Positions 1 through 8,936 of a stretch of DNA of 64,000 bases are shown here, piece by piece. How positions within the stretch are numbered: the stretch's first letter is position 1; each line of letters starts with the position of its first letter. The stretch comes from DATEEG01 sp035525055. GTDB taxonomy: Bacteria > Actinomycetota > Acidimicrobiia > Spongiisociales > ZC4RG35. The stretch covers positions 28,724 to 92,723 of the forward strand of contig DATLEZ010000040.1 of NCBI GenBank assembly GCA_035525055.1, in the 5' to 3' direction. The notes below the pieces were generated by a model. It saw only the letters and a list, made by a program, of their open reading frames with translations, was not told the origin of the DNA and searched no databases. The position numbers and the translations under genes were made by a program.

Positions 1-1207
1 ACACCGTCTCTCCGGGAACCGCCAGCGGCTCCCTGCTCGTTGCGAGGATGGTGAGCCCCGGACACCGATCGAGCATTCGGTCGACAAGCGCCGCGGTCGG
101 ATCCACCAGGTGCTCGCAATTGTCAAGCACGACGAGTGTTTCTTTCCCGGCGAGGGCGTCGACTAGAACCTGGGACGTGACTGCCCCCTGCCTGCGCTCG
201 GGCAGCAGCCCCTCGCCGGTTCCGATCAGGCCCAGGGCTACCGCAATGGTGTCGTCCAAGAGCCCCGGATCGGTGATCTGATCAAGCTCGACCCACCACA
301 CTCCGTCCTTGAACCGCCCCACCAGCGATCGGGAGATCTCCAACGCCAGACGGGTCTTGCCCGAGCCTCCGGCCCCGGTCAGGGTGACCAGGCGCGCCTC
401 TTGCAGCCTCGAGGCCACACCCTCGAGCTCCGATCGGCGGCCGATGAATGTGCTCCGTGCGGCAGGGAGGTTGTGGCGGGGTGACGCTGGGGCGGCCAGT
501 CCCGGGCTCTGGCGAAGGATCGACTCTTCCAGTGAGGTCAGTTCTGGCGAAGGACTCAACCCCAACTCACTCACAAGGCGATTCCTCAAGGAAGCAAACA
601 CACCGAGCGCCTCCGTCTGCCGGCCAGCTTGGTAAAGGGCCAGCATCAACTGCCCCGCCAGCCTCTCTCGATAAGGGTTGGCTGCGACCAGGCCTTCGAG
701 CTCGGATGCCAATTCGTGATATCGGCCGCCAGCAAGGTCCAGATCGATCCGCCGTTCCAGCAGCGTGAGACGCAGCTCCTCGAGACGGGTGCGCTCCTGA
801 CTGATCGATGGCGTATCGGCCACATCATCAAACGGGCGGCCGCGCCAGAGACTTAGCTGTGTCTGCAGTCTTTCCTGCTCGTCGAAGCCTTCGGCCAGAG
901 TTGGTTCGGCGAAGACGTCGGCGTCGATGGTCCCGGAGGGCAAGTCAAGGGCGTAGCCGGACCTTCGCTTGATGATGACCTTCTCGCCCAACAGGCCCCG
1001 CAACCGCGAAACGTAAGCCTGCACGGTGCCGACGGATGAAGGAGGAGGCGACTCACCCCATATTTCGTCGATCAGTCGATCCATCGAAACCGGATGCCCG
1101 CGATTGGCGATCAGGATGCCCAACAGTGTCCGGGGTCGCGAACCACCCAAGTCGACCTCAGCTCCGTCGATGGCGACCTCGAGTGGGCCCAGCACTCTGA
1201 CTTTCAT
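1..1207 (-). CDS. SARP-type regulator with ATPase domain (3' end outside window)
   Basis: The frame is open from an ATG at 1205-1207 on the minus strand to the window edge, about 402 codons, so the C-terminus is missing. The N-terminus (MKVRVLGPLEVAIDG) is the usual start of a winged-helix OmpR-type DNA-binding domain of Streptomyces antibiotic regulatory proteins (residues 1-95). A bacterial transcriptional activation domain follows (about 95-240). A signal-transduction ATPase begins near residue 265, with Walker A GAGGSGKT at about 275 and a Walker B-like LVVLDNCEHLVD at about 355. Full-length relatives usually continue into TPR repeats. The role is inferred to be transcription activation gated by nucleotide binding. 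It is divergent from the secreted metallopeptidase at 1312, sharing about 100 bp of promoter DNA. Family assignment is secure; the target genes are unknown. Confidence 0.88.
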   Translation of the reverse strand, partial: MKVRVLGPLEVAIDGAEVDLGGSRPRTLLGILIANRGHPVSMDRLIDEIWGESPPPSSVGTVQAYVSRLRGLLGEKVIIKRRSGYALDLPSGTIDADVFAEPTLAEGFDEQERLQTQLSLWRGRPFDDVADTPSISQERTRLEELRLTLLERRIDLDLAGGRYHELASELEGLVAANPYRERLAGQLMLALYQAGRQTEALGVFASLRNRLVSELGLSPSPELTSLEESILRQSPGLAAPASPRHNLPAARSTFIGRRSELEGVASRLQEARLVTLTGAGGSGKTRLALEISRSLVGRFKDGVWWVELDQITDPGLLDDTIAVALGLIGTGEGLLPERRQGAVTSQVLVDALAGKETLVVLDNCEHLVDPTAALVDRMLDRCPGLTILATSREPLAVPGETV

Positions 1208-1311
1208 AACGGAAGGGACGGTAACCGTAGGGATTTGCCGTGGCCCCTTTTGCAAGATCGGTGCAAGCCGCCGGCTAGGTGGCTGCAGAGCTCCTTCCGC
1301 AGCCTCGGTGA

Positions 1312-1887
1312 ATGCACCGCTTCCTGGCCGCCGTCGTTTCGTTGCTGGTCATCTTCGTGCTGGGACCCGTCGGAACCGAAGGCGGTAACGCCGTCGATTC
1401 CTCGTTGACTACTGATGGGTCGCAATCAGAGAACGACAGTGCTCTCTTACAGTGGGCCATCTCCAGGTTTGCCGGGGCCGATTTGGACCTGCCCGCTGTC
1501 TTCGTGGCATTCCATGATCAGAAGGAGGCCTGCGCTGGGCATCCGGGCCTCTTCAGAGACCAACCGGACCTCCGCATAGACATATGCGGCTTCTTCGATT
1601 TCTCGACAGCGGCCAAGAAGACGCTGCTCCACGAGTTGGCCCACGCCTGGGCGCACGAGAACCTGTCCGACCCTGACATCGAGGAGTTTCTCATCCTGCG
1701 GGGCTTGGAGATATGGGCCGGGCCCCTCGCGCCATGGGAGCTGAAAGGCTCTGAACATGCCGCCGAGATAATTTCCTGGGCTCTATTCGATCGGGAGCTG
1801 GACCTCGTCACAATCCCCGATGCCGGCCCGGAGGCGATCGAGGCGTCCTACCGAATCTTGACTGGAAGATCGCTTCCCGACCGATAG
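1312..1887 (+). CDS. putative secreted zinc metallopeptidase (HExxH)
   Basis: This 191-residue protein starts with a clear signal peptide: MHR, then a hydrophobic run to about residue 22. At H107-E108-H111 it carries HELAHAW, an HExxH zinc-protease signature inside a helix-like context. A second acidic or histidine ligand is likely in the following helix (residues 120-150), but I cannot identify it with certainty. The protein is short for a complete metallopeptidase and resembles small uncharacterised actinobacterial HExxH proteins. It is transcribed away from the SARP regulator at 1-1207, which could control it; that is inference. Start choice rests on the signal peptide, as the upstream Shine-Dalgarno is weak. 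Substrate unknown. Confidence 0.7.
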   Translation: MHRFLAAVVSLLVIFVLGPVGTEGGNAVDSSLTTDGSQSENDSALLQWAISRFAGADLDLPAVFVAFHDQKEACAGHPGLFRDQPDLRIDICGFFDFSTAAKKTLLHELAHAWAHENLSDPDIEEFLILRGLEIWAGPLAPWELKGSEHAAEIISWALFDRELDLVTIPDAGPEAIEASYRILTGRSLPDR

Positions 1888-1939
1888 CCGTCGGAAGGCC
1901 GCCGGGCGGTACAGGCGCCTCCGTTTTGACGTGCTTGGG

Positions 1940-2131
1940 CTACTCCCACATCGTCACCATGGCCCCCAGGTGCCGGTTCCCCTCTCCAATTATTGGGATC
2001 GCCGTGACGGCAATCTCGCTCCATCTCTTGTCAGCCCTGAGGAAGCGGAGTCGGCGGTGTGTTGAGACCTGCTTGGTCAGGGCGAAAAGCAATGGAATCT
2101 GGTCATCGGAGGTGCCTCGGCGACGGTGGCC
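1940..2131 (-). pseudogene. PAS-like domain fragment
   Basis: The stretch between 1888 and 2206 has no complete gene. On the minus strand a 64-codon frame runs from just after a stop (complement of 2132-2134) to TAG (complement of 1940-1942) and has no convincing start codon. Its peptide ends with AVTAIPIIGEGNRHLGAMVT and then MWE, which reads like the last beta-strands of a PAS or PAS-like sensor domain (VTAxPI...LGAVVxxWE). I read it as the C-terminal remnant of a sensor protein. It lies just downstream of the large cyclase-ATPase gene on the same strand and may once have belonged to the same signalling array. Confidence 0.35.
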
Positions 2132-2206
2132 CTATGCACCACCCCGACATCTCGGGTCAAAGATGGGCATGTGCGCGCAGCACGACCCCCTCGGACGGGC
2201 TCAGGA

Positions 2207-4918
2207 TCAACTCACGGACTCAGTGAGCGGGACTTGGTTCTTGACCGGTCCGGTGAGACTGTCGAGAGCGAGTTCGATCCCCTGGTCGGTCGAGAGCCCT
2301 CTTCCTCTCGCGAACTCGGCATCGAAATCCTCCCCGAGCCCCCGCCGGGCGGTAGCCGCAGCCTCCTCTAGTAAAGGTTGTTGCCATGGAACTGCCTTGT
2401 GCCCTGACGATTCTCTCCGGACCGCCGCAGCGCCCAGCAAGACGGCGGCCAGGGCGAGGTCCCCGCGAACCGAAGCAAGGACGGCCATGATGCCAAGGCA
2501 GTCGCATATTCCCCGGGCGTCCTTTAGCTGCTGGCGCACCAACAGGCTCTCGGATAGGCGTTCTACGGCCTGGTCGACATCGCCGGTCATGAAGGCGAGC
2601 ACTCCGAGACTCAACTGGGCATGACCTACCCCCCATGTCAGTCCGCGACTCTTGGAGTACTCAAGAGTGGTCCTGAGCAACTGGTCCCCGGTTATGAAGT
2701 CATTCCTCGCCAAAGCGACGTGGGCCAACCCGTAGACACACCACGCGTCGGCCATCCACCCGAAGTCGACTCGGCGCGCGAGATCAACCGCTTCGTTGAA
2801 TTGGGCTTCGGCCCGGTCGATCTCGTTGAGGTTGTAGGTGGTCATCCCGTGCATTCCCAGAGAACGTGCCAACCAGTGCACATCACCCAGTGCTCTCCAC
2901 ATCTCAACGGACTCGTTCTGAGCCTTCTCCGATCGGTCGGGGTCCCCGGCCAGCATCGCCAACCACCCCACCGTTCCCAGCGCCGCGGCCCGGCCCGGAC
3001 TCGGCCCTTCTGCATGTTCAAGGAGGCGGGTGGTGAGTTCCAGGCCCTCGGTCACATACCCCCTCGTATCCCAATAGAGAGGCAGCAAGCCGCATATCCA
3101 GAGCGACTCCTCGAAGTCGCTCTGGGTCCGCAGGGCCGACTCGAGCGACTCCCGGATGTTGTGGCGCTCTCGCTCGATCTCCCCGAGTGCGGCCGGGAAT
3201 TCCGGAGTCGGAAGCACGTCCTCCAAACGCGTCGCCAAGGACAGGCACCAGCGCAGGTGATTCCGGCGCAAGACCGGCTCCTCGTCGGACTCGTGAAGCT
3301 TCTCGAGGGAGAACTCGCGCAGAGTCTCGAGCATTCGATAGCGCGGCTGCCCGTCGTCGTCGATGGCAAACACCACGAGCGACTTCGCGACCAACTCATC
3401 AAGCAGGTCAAAGGCATCTCGCTCACTCAGGGCCTCATCTACACACACGGCCGAGATGGCTCCAAGCGGCCAACCTCCCGCGAAGACCCCGAGCCGGCGG
3501 AACATGACCTCTTCAGGCTCGTCTAGAAGGTCATGGCTCCATTGGATGGCGGCGCGCAGTGTTCGATGGCGCTCAGGAGCGTCGAGAGGCCCTCGATCGA
3601 GCAACGACAGGCGGTCGTCGAGGCGGCGCAGCAAAGCGTCGGGCGAAAACAGGCGCAGCCGGGCCGCGGCAAGTTCTATTCCCAGCGGCAAGCCGTCCAG
3701 TCTCCGGGTGATCTCGGCGATGACGCCGGCATTGTTCTCATCGAGGTGAAAATCGGGGCGAACTGCCTGCGCTCTCTCAACGAACAGCACCACCGCGTCT
3801 GCGGCGCTGATCGCCTCTAGGTCCCCCGCCTCAAGCGGCACAGGCAAGGGAGAGAGGGGATACTCGTGTTCCCAGCTCATTCTCAACGGTGACCGGCTCG
3901 TCACCAAGACGCGAGCATTTGGGAGCACCTCGAGAATCTGCCCGATCTCGCCCCCGGCCGAGATGAGTTGCTCCATGTTGTCGAGAATGAGCAGAGTCCG
4001 GGCGGGGCCGACCACCGAACCCAATGCTTCGACGATGCTCCGGTCCTTCGACTCGTGGATCCCGAGTGTTCTTCCGACCGCCGACAAGAACTGCGCGGGA
4101 GCTCGCACCGCCGATAGGTCGAGAAAGAAGACGCCGTCGGGAAAATCAGGCTGCAGGCGCGTGGCAAGCTCGATCGCGAGCCGCGTCTTGCCGGTGCCCC
4201 CTGGCCCCGTGATGGTGACCTGACGCACAGAATCGCGCATAAGCAGCTGGGCGGCTCCGTCCACATCGGCGACGCGGCCGACTATCGGATTCGGCGGCAA
4301 AGGCACCGAGGACGGGTTATGGGGCCGTGCCCGCGGGGGCAGCAGGACGAGCGGCAAGCCGGGCGCGTCAAGGCGATGCAATCGCTCGCTGCGCCCAATT
4401 CCCTTCATATCGAAGAGACCGAGATCGATCATTGTCCAATTCCGTCCTCCGAGGTCGTCTTCGACCAGGATGCGCGTCGTGTCAGAAGTCAGGATCTGGC
4501 CTCCGTGGGCGGCGGCGCCGACCCGGGCCCCGCGGTGAACGTCGAGCCCCACATAGCCTTGCGGGGTCAGGGAAGGCGTCCCGGTATGGATACCAATCCG
4601 GCATTTCGGAGTTGTGGCACGGGGCCACGTCCGGCCTGCGATTTGGCTTTGAATCTCGTATGCAGCCTCCACCGCATCGAGCGGGCTGGCGAAGACGCAA
4701 AAAAAGCCGTCGCCTTCGGTAGAAACGGTCTGGCCATGATGGCTGCTTATCGCTGCGTTGACGATGGTGTGGTACTGATGAAGCAGCGGCGGATAGTCGT
4801 CACCCAACTGCTCGACCAGAGGGGTGGATCCCTCCAGGTCGGCATACAGAAGAGTCAGCAGACCGGCGCCTTTCTGGGTCACCGGCTCGTCGATCGTGTC
4901 GGAAGAGCTGGGGGTCAT
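2207..4918 (-). CDS. class III nucleotide cyclase-like / ATPase / TPR regulator
   Basis: The 903-residue product has three parts. Residues 18-185 form a class III adenylate/guanylate cyclase domain; both metal-binding aspartates are present (YADLEGST, D27, and STEGDGFF, D70). Residues 210-500 are an AfsR/LuxR-type signalling ATPase, with Walker A GPGGTGKT at 238-245 and a Walker B-like LLILDNMEQL. The remainder to the C-terminus is helical TPR repeats typical of these proteins. There is no C-terminal LuxR HTH, so it probably signals through the cyclase or by protein contacts. The class is expanded in mycobacteria and acidimicrobial genomes. Which nucleotide it makes, and whether it is active, cannot be decided here. 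The ATG at 4918 opens the cyclase domain directly. Confidence 0.87.
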   Translation of the reverse strand: MTPSSSDTIDEPVTQKGAGLLTLLYADLEGSTPLVEQLGDDYPPLLHQYHTIVNAAISSHHGQTVSTEGDGFFCVFASPLDAVEAAYEIQSQIAGRTWPRATTPKCRIGIHTGTPSLTPQGYVGLDVHRGARVGAAAHGGQILTSDTTRILVEDDLGGRNWTMIDLGLFDMKGIGRSERLHRLDAPGLPLVLLPPRARPHNPSSVPLPPNPIVGRVADVDGAAQLLMRDSVRQVTITGPGGTGKTRLAIELATRLQPDFPDGVFFLDLSAVRAPAQFLSAVGRTLGIHESKDRSIVEALGSVVGPARTLLILDNMEQLISAGGEIGQILEVLPNARVLVTSRSPLRMSWEHEYPLSPLPVPLEAGDLEAISAADAVVLFVERAQAVRPDFHLDENNAGVIAEITRRLDGLPLGIELAAARLRLFSPDALLRRLDDRLSLLDRGPLDAPERHRTLRAAIQWSHDLLDEPEEVMFRRLGVFAGGWPLGAISAVCVDEALSERDAFDLLDELVAKSLVVFAIDDDGQPRYRMLETLREFSLEKLHESDEEPVLRRNHLRWCLSLATRLEDVLPTPEFPAALGEIERERHNIRESLESALRTQSDFEESLWICGLLPLYWDTRGYVTEGLELTTRLLEHAEGPSPGRAAALGTVGWLAMLAGDPDRSEKAQNESVEMWRALGDVHWLARSLGMHGMTTYNLNEIDRAEAQFNEAVDLARRVDFGWMADAWCVYGLAHVALARNDFITGDQLLRTTLEYSKSRGLTWGVGHAQLSLGVLAFMTGDVDQAVERLSESLLVRQQLKDARGICDCLGIMAVLASVRGDLALAAVLLGAAAVRRESSGHKAVPWQQPLLEEAAATARRGLGEDFDAEFARGRGLSTDQGIELALDSLTGPVKNQVPLTESVS

Positions 4919-5089
4919 CGAGGCTGTCGCTCATACTGTGCTCGCATTGACAAAAGTGTAAGGCGGCCCAAGCATCTCCCGATCGACGCACAACCAACCA
5001 CCTTGCCGCGGAGCGGCTCGCCGGGCAGAGCCGGCAAGCGCTCGGAGTCGCCCGGGAATGACTGAGGCAGCGGTCCGGTTCCACCCAAT

Positions 5090-5470
5090 ATGGATACAGC
5101 CATCGAACAGGCTCTGGGCCAGGGCGGCATCGTCGACATAACCACGACCGGCCGCAAGAGCGGTCAAGCTCGGCGCATCGAGATCTACCTCCACAATCTC
5201 GATGGCGTCTTCTACCTCACCGGCCGACCCGGCTTTCCGCGTGATTGGGTCGCCAATCTCGCGGCTGACCCGCGAATGACACTCCACCTCAAACGCGGGG
5301 TGTCAGCCGACCTGGCTGCCACCGCCGAAGTAATTACCAACCCAGAGGACAAGGGCGAGATCATCCTCCGTGCCCGGGTCGAAAGCTGGGGCGCCAATCC
5401 CGATGTGGCTCGGGCCGATCTCGACCACTGGGTAACCACCTCACCCCTGGTCCGTTTCTCAATCGATTGA
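5090..5470 (+). CDS. deazaflavin (F420)-dependent nitroreductase-family protein
   Basis: The 126-residue protein begins with the family pattern VDITTTGRKSGQARRIEI, then YLTGRPGFPRDWVANLAADPRMTLHL. This matches the small split beta-barrel DDN/Rv1155-like family that binds coenzyme F420 (or flavin) and reduces quinones or nitro compounds. Length fits the short members, which lack the N-terminal membrane-binding extension of mycobacterial Ddn. It is divergent from the cyclase-ATPase gene and convergent with the DUF1801 gene at 5508. Presence of this family is consistent with an F420-using actinomycete. The physiological substrate cannot be told from sequence. Confidence 0.8.
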   Translation: MDTAIEQALGQGGIVDITTTGRKSGQARRIEIYLHNLDGVFYLTGRPGFPRDWVANLAADPRMTLHLKRGVSADLAATAEVITNPEDKGEIILRARVESWGANPDVARADLDHWVTTSPLVRFSID

Positions 5471-5507
5471 CAACACGTCAGGATTGCCCGCCCAAGGATT
5501 GCTTGCC

Positions 5508-5921
5508 CTAGCGGGCCCGCAACCCGTACGTTCCAGCTGACAGCGTGGCATACGACCGCGCCACGATCGTTTCGAGCACCTTGAGGTCGATTGCCTCTAG
5601 ATCCTTGAGGTAAACGCAGCCGACTCCGCTCGTGTGGGGTCCCAAGCGATGGAGCAGTTCGGTATGGGAGCCGACTCCGTCGGGCACGTAGAGGCTGATC
5701 GCCGCCTTCCGCGGAGAGAAAGCTGCCGCGGCCGCGTCGCTCTCACGCCCGCTCGTGTACTTGTAGTGATAGTGGCCAAACCCGATGATGTTTCCGTAGA
5801 GGCGGGCCTTCTCCCCTGTTACGCGACTCATCATTTCGAGCAGGGTTTCGGCATCGCGACGGCGTTCCGGATGGTCTATCCCCTCGACGAACCTCTGGAC
5901 TGACTCATCAACGCCATTCAC
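5508..5921 (-). CDS. DUF1801 domain protein
   Basis: This is a 137-residue, soluble, single-domain protein. Recognisable family features are the N-terminal ERRRDAETLLEMMSRVTGEK helix, the GFGHYHYKYTSGRE segment and SLYVPDGVGSHTELLHRLG, all typical of the YdhG/DUF1801 fold. Function of the family is unproven; some members are linked to iron or heme handling, but nothing here supports that. The start is a GTG (complement of 5919-5921) placed six bases after a strong GGAGGT Shine-Dalgarno. It stands alone on its strand, convergent with the nitroreductase-like gene. Confidence 0.8.
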   Translation of the reverse strand: MNGVDESVQRFVEGIDHPERRRDAETLLEMMSRVTGEKARLYGNIIGFGHYHYKYTSGRESDAAAAAFSPRKAAISLYVPDGVGSHTELLHRLGPHTSGVGCVYLKDLEAIDLKVLETIVARSYATLSAGTYGLRAR

Positions 5922-6099
5922 CCGAGACCTCCGATCGCCTCACCTTTTCTTCCAAACTGAGGAGTACACCGCGTTCTGAAGGCGGCGGTCCCCGGACCAC
6001 AGGTGATCAAAGTTATGCGGGCGCTTGTCCTGTCCCATGATCAGCCCTGTTTAGCGGCTGCAACCTGCCTCATCGAGTTATCGGCCGCGACCCGGCGAG

Positions 6100-7863
6100 C
6101 TACGCAATGGCGTTGACGCCGACCGCAGCGGCCTCCGCCTGAAGACTGACTGCCTGCAGACTGACAGATGGAAGAGATAGCTGAAAGATGTTCCAATCGC
6201 CGCGTCGGAAGTATTGAAGGTCGCCGCCCATTAGCCGTGCCAGGGTCCGAGCGATGCCCAGGCCAATCCCGACCGAGTCGAGCTGGCCTGATGATCTCTG
6301 GGCCCGTTGGTACGGCAGGAAGATCCGTTCAGAAGCCTCCTCCGGTATCGCGGGGCCGTTGTCAGCCACATTCACCTGGATCGTGTGATAGGCCTCATTG
6401 AGGCGCACTTCGATGGAGGGTCCCCCGTAGCGGCGGGCGTTGGTGATCAGGTTGCGGATGATTTGCCGTACGCGACCCGGATCGCCCACGGCTCGCAGCA
6501 GCGGGGCCAGGTGGTCGATCACCTTGACCCTTGCGACGACCTCAATTCCATAGGCCTCGATCACTTGAGCGACCTGGGCTTGGACGCAGACCGGGACCTT
6601 GGCGATGACCAGCTGGTCCAATTCGGCCCGAGCCGAGACCAGCAGGTCCTCGATTATGTTTCCGAGATCAAAGGCCTGATCGGCTACCGCTGTGATCATT
6701 TCCTCGCGCTCGTGTTGCGATAACGAAGGGTCGTTATCTCGCAAGAGCTCGGCGAACCCCAGTACCCCGGTGAGAGGAGTGCGGAGCTCGTGGCTGACCG
6801 ATGCCAGGAATCGGTCCTTGGCTGAGGTCAGGTCTCTCAGGTGTTGCAGCTCTCGATTGGTTTCGTTCCGGCGGTAGAGCAGATATGTAACAGTGGCCAC
6901 CGCCGCGCTCAGGGTCAGGCCCGCCATCAACACCAGGAGCGGCGCTTCGCTGTTGAAGGCATACGGCGACCCCTCTTTGACATCCACCGAGACGCGCCAG
7001 ATGCGGTCACCCACAGATATCTGGCTAACCCAGCCACCTTCAACGTCGGCTGCAACTGTGGAGAGGTCAGTGACGTCGACTACCTTCCATGTAACCGCTT
7101 CAGCAATCGAGGGTGGTATCCGAGTGGCGAGCAACTCGCTTAGATCCATCGGTGCGAGCGTGAACCCCTCGATAGCTCCGGTCTCAGGGTCGGCCACTCG
7201 CCGATAGAGAATGAATCCGTCGTCTTCATCTTCAGAGAACAGCTGCAGAAACGGAGTAGCGATGGTGGCGTCGGCCTCGGCGGTCCGCTCCAAGGCGGCG
7301 CGGCGCACCGGGTCTGATCCTGAGTCGAATCCATGCGGTCGGTCGAATGCCCCCGCTGGTTCAAACCACTGCGCCGGGTAGTAAACGGACCGAGGGCCAA
7401 CCGAAACTCGGCCGCCTTCGGAGTCCCTTTCGAAGACCGAATAGTCCGGGATCTCACGGGAGATGTCTTCTATGTATTGATCGAGGTCCTCGCTCCGAAC
7501 AAGTGCGATAAAGCCAAGCCCCCCCATTCCTTCCACCACACCCACATCGGCCGCAAACAGGGCAAACTCCTTCTGGGTGACAATGTCACTCGCCCGAAAG
7601 AGGCCCGCTGCTGCCACCAGCCGCTCCTCGGCCGAGGCAATGGCGCCAGAAAGCGCTTCAACCACGACCTCCCCGCCCTGGGCAACCGCACCGTCGGCCC
7701 TCAATCCGGATCGGAACCAGAACCCAACAGCGGTCACCAGTGTCAAAACCAGAACGACGATCGCCACGACTCCCACCATCACCGCAGGCCCGAACCTCTT
7801 GATGGCAGGAACAACGCCCTCGCGATCGCGTTCTAGTTCCCCATTACGCAAGTCCCTAGGCAT
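6100..7863 (-). CDS. membrane sensor histidine kinase with CHASE domain
   Basis: The 587-residue kinase has one N-terminal membrane helix (about 28-48), an extracytoplasmic CHASE-type ligand-binding region (about 75-260, with the typical GLGFIALVR and VYYPAQWFEPAGAF segments), and a second membrane helix at about 308-330. The cytoplasmic part has a HisKA phospho-acceptor SVSHELRTPL (H358) and a HATPase_c domain with N box NLITNARRYGG, G1 DNGPAIPEE and G2 GIGLGIA. All catalytic motifs are present. CHASE domains sense small extracellular ligands. No response regulator is adjacent, so it is an orphan kinase here. The start could be ATG at 7863 or GTG at 7866; GAGGGG lies just upstream. A stem-closed leader (7904-8010) precedes it. 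Confidence 0.9.
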   Translation of the reverse strand: MPRDLRNGELERDREGVVPAIKRFGPAVMVGVVAIVVLVLTLVTAVGFWFRSGLRADGAVAQGGEVVVEALSGAIASAEERLVAAAGLFRASDIVTQKEFALFAADVGVVEGMGGLGFIALVRSEDLDQYIEDISREIPDYSVFERDSEGGRVSVGPRSVYYPAQWFEPAGAFDRPHGFDSGSDPVRRAALERTAEADATIATPFLQLFSEDEDDGFILYRRVADPETGAIEGFTLAPMDLSELLATRIPPSIAEAVTWKVVDVTDLSTVAADVEGGWVSQISVGDRIWRVSVDVKEGSPYAFNSEAPLLVLMAGLTLSAAVATVTYLLYRRNETNRELQHLRDLTSAKDRFLASVSHELRTPLTGVLGFAELLRDNDPSLSQHEREEMITAVADQAFDLGNIIEDLLVSARAELDQLVIAKVPVCVQAQVAQVIEAYGIEVVARVKVIDHLAPLLRAVGDPGRVRQIIRNLITNARRYGGPSIEVRLNEAYHTIQVNVADNGPAIPEEASERIFLPYQRAQRSSGQLDSVGIGLGIARTLARLMGGDLQYFRRGDWNIFQLSLPSVSLQAVSLQAEAAAVGVNAIA

Positions 7864-7903
7864 CACCCCTCAATATCGACACCGGCAGACACAACTTGAC
7901 CAG

Positions 7904-8010
7904 GGCACCGCACCCTGTTGTCGGTGGAGGATTTAGGCCCTGGTCGCCTAAGGCCCATCGGGCTGTTGAGCCCAGGGGCGCCTGCCCGCCTGGCTAGCTA
8001 CCTCGGTGCC
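7904..8010 (-). promoter_or_regulatory. possible structured 5' leader of the histidine kinase
   Basis: The first and last seven bases of this 107-bp segment, GGCACCG at 7904-7910 and CGGTGCC at 8004-8010, are perfectly complementary. The interior is GC-rich with further pairable blocks (GGGCTCAACAGCCC and CCTTAGGC/GCCTAAAT on the minus strand). Read on the minus strand it would sit about 40 nt ahead of the histidine-kinase start. I cannot match it to a known riboswitch consensus, and GC-rich DNA readily folds by chance. Confidence 0.25.
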
Positions 8011-8014
8011 ACCA

Positions 8015-8053
8015 AACGAAGAGGGGGGCGCCGGTTGGCCCCCCCCTTTCGTT
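8015..8053 (-). terminator. intrinsic (bidirectional) terminator after the CHRD gene
   Basis: AACGAA plus a G-rich run at 8015-8029 pairs with a C-rich run plus TTCGTT ending at 8053, giving a very stable 15-bp stem around a short loop. It lies 33 bp past the stop of the CHRD gene on the minus strand, with AACGAAAG-type flanks on both sides rather than a long U tract. Confidence 0.6.
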
Positions 8054-8085
8054 CTGTTCAAGTCGTGTCGGTTAGGGGTTGACCC

Positions 8086-8697
8086 CTAGCTGGAAACAAC
8101 CTTGCCAAGCTGGCCTCTGATCGCACCGGCGGGATAGACCGTGGTGTGAACATTGACGTAGTAACCGGCGCGATTTTCCTTGATCGAGGTGAGGAGCGTG
8201 GCATCCAGCCCCTCGATGCAATCGGAATAGAGGGTCGAGTTCCCACTCACCTTGGTATCGGCGTTGAGGATCGCAAGGTCGACTACAACACCACCGTTAG
8301 TGCCGGCAGCACCGACGTGAATGTGGGCGGCCGTAATCGCGTCAAGGCGCTTCACCTTGACCGCGTAGCAAACGGTCCCCTCGTCAGGGCGGACACTGAC
8401 TCGTGCCCAACCTATGCCGTCGGGATCACCGGCCGGGACCTCGTTCGCTCCACTGAGTCGAATGAGGCGCCTGGAACTGTGACCGCGATTGCGGTCGTCG
8501 CTGGTGTTGCTGAGGCTGGTGTTGTCATCGCTCCGACTGCGGACGGAGGCTTCTCTTGAGCTATTGCGGTCGTCGCTGTTCGATTCGTTGCGGGTATCGA
8601 CCCGCGAATCCTCAGACCCATCGTGAGCCTGTATAGGGAGCACCATTACTCCCATCAGTCCAATGACCAGAGCAAGCACGAATGCAGCTCTACGCAT
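8086..8697 (-). CDS. secreted CHRD-domain protein
   Basis: This 203-residue protein has a signal peptide (residues 1-24, ending ...LPIQAHD). A serine/aspartate/asparagine-rich, probably disordered segment follows (25-78). One CHRD domain makes up the rest (about 80-203, RLSGANEVPAGDPDG ... AAHIHVGAAGTNGGVVVDL). CHRD domains are beta-structured extracellular modules of unknown biochemical role. The ATG at 8695-8697 has a near-perfect AAGGAGGT Shine-Dalgarno, which separates this gene from the longer open frame that continues upstream through antisense tRNA and recombinase sequence. It has its own downstream terminator (8015-8053). Confidence 0.85.
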   Translation of the reverse strand: MRRAAFVLALVIGLMGVMVLPIQAHDGSEDSRVDTRNESNSDDRNSSREASVRSRSDDNTSLSNTSDDRNRGHSSRRLIRLSGANEVPAGDPDGIGWARVSVRPDEGTVCYAVKVKRLDAITAAHIHVGAAGTNGGVVVDLAILNADTKVSGNSTLYSDCIEGLDATLLTSIKENRAGYYVNVHTTVYPAGAIRGQLGKVVSS

Positions 8698-8858
8698 TGA
8701 GACCTCCTTTCGAGGCAACCGTTGAAGTACCCCGAATTTCGACCGGGCAAACCCTTCGAAAGCCCTCGGCTGCCTTGATATCGGTGAGATCGGTATCCCC
8801 GGGACCGGGGCTCTCGCTGTGCCAGGACCACCGCGATACACTTCCCGATTCCCAGATT

Positions 8859-8936
8859 GGGCCCATAGCTCAGCTCGGTTAGAGCGCGTCCCTGATAAGG
8901 ACGAGGTCCGTGGTTCAAGTCCACGTGGGCCCACCA
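8859..8936 (+). tRNA. tRNA-Ile (GAT)
   Basis: The cloverleaf is complete. The acceptor stem GGGCCCA (8859-8865) pairs with TGGGCCC (8926-8932). The D arm contains AGCTCAGCTCGGTTAGAGC. The anticodon stem CGTCC/GGACG encloses the loop CTGATAA with anticodon GAT, and the T arm CGTGG-TTCAAGT-CCACG is intact. CCA is encoded (8934-8936). In many actinobacteria the single tRNA-Ile(GAT) lies close to gyrA; here it is about 24 kb from gyrA, with a broken copy of its 3' half at 30352-30399. That suggests the gene served as the integration site of the intervening segment. Confidence 0.97.
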
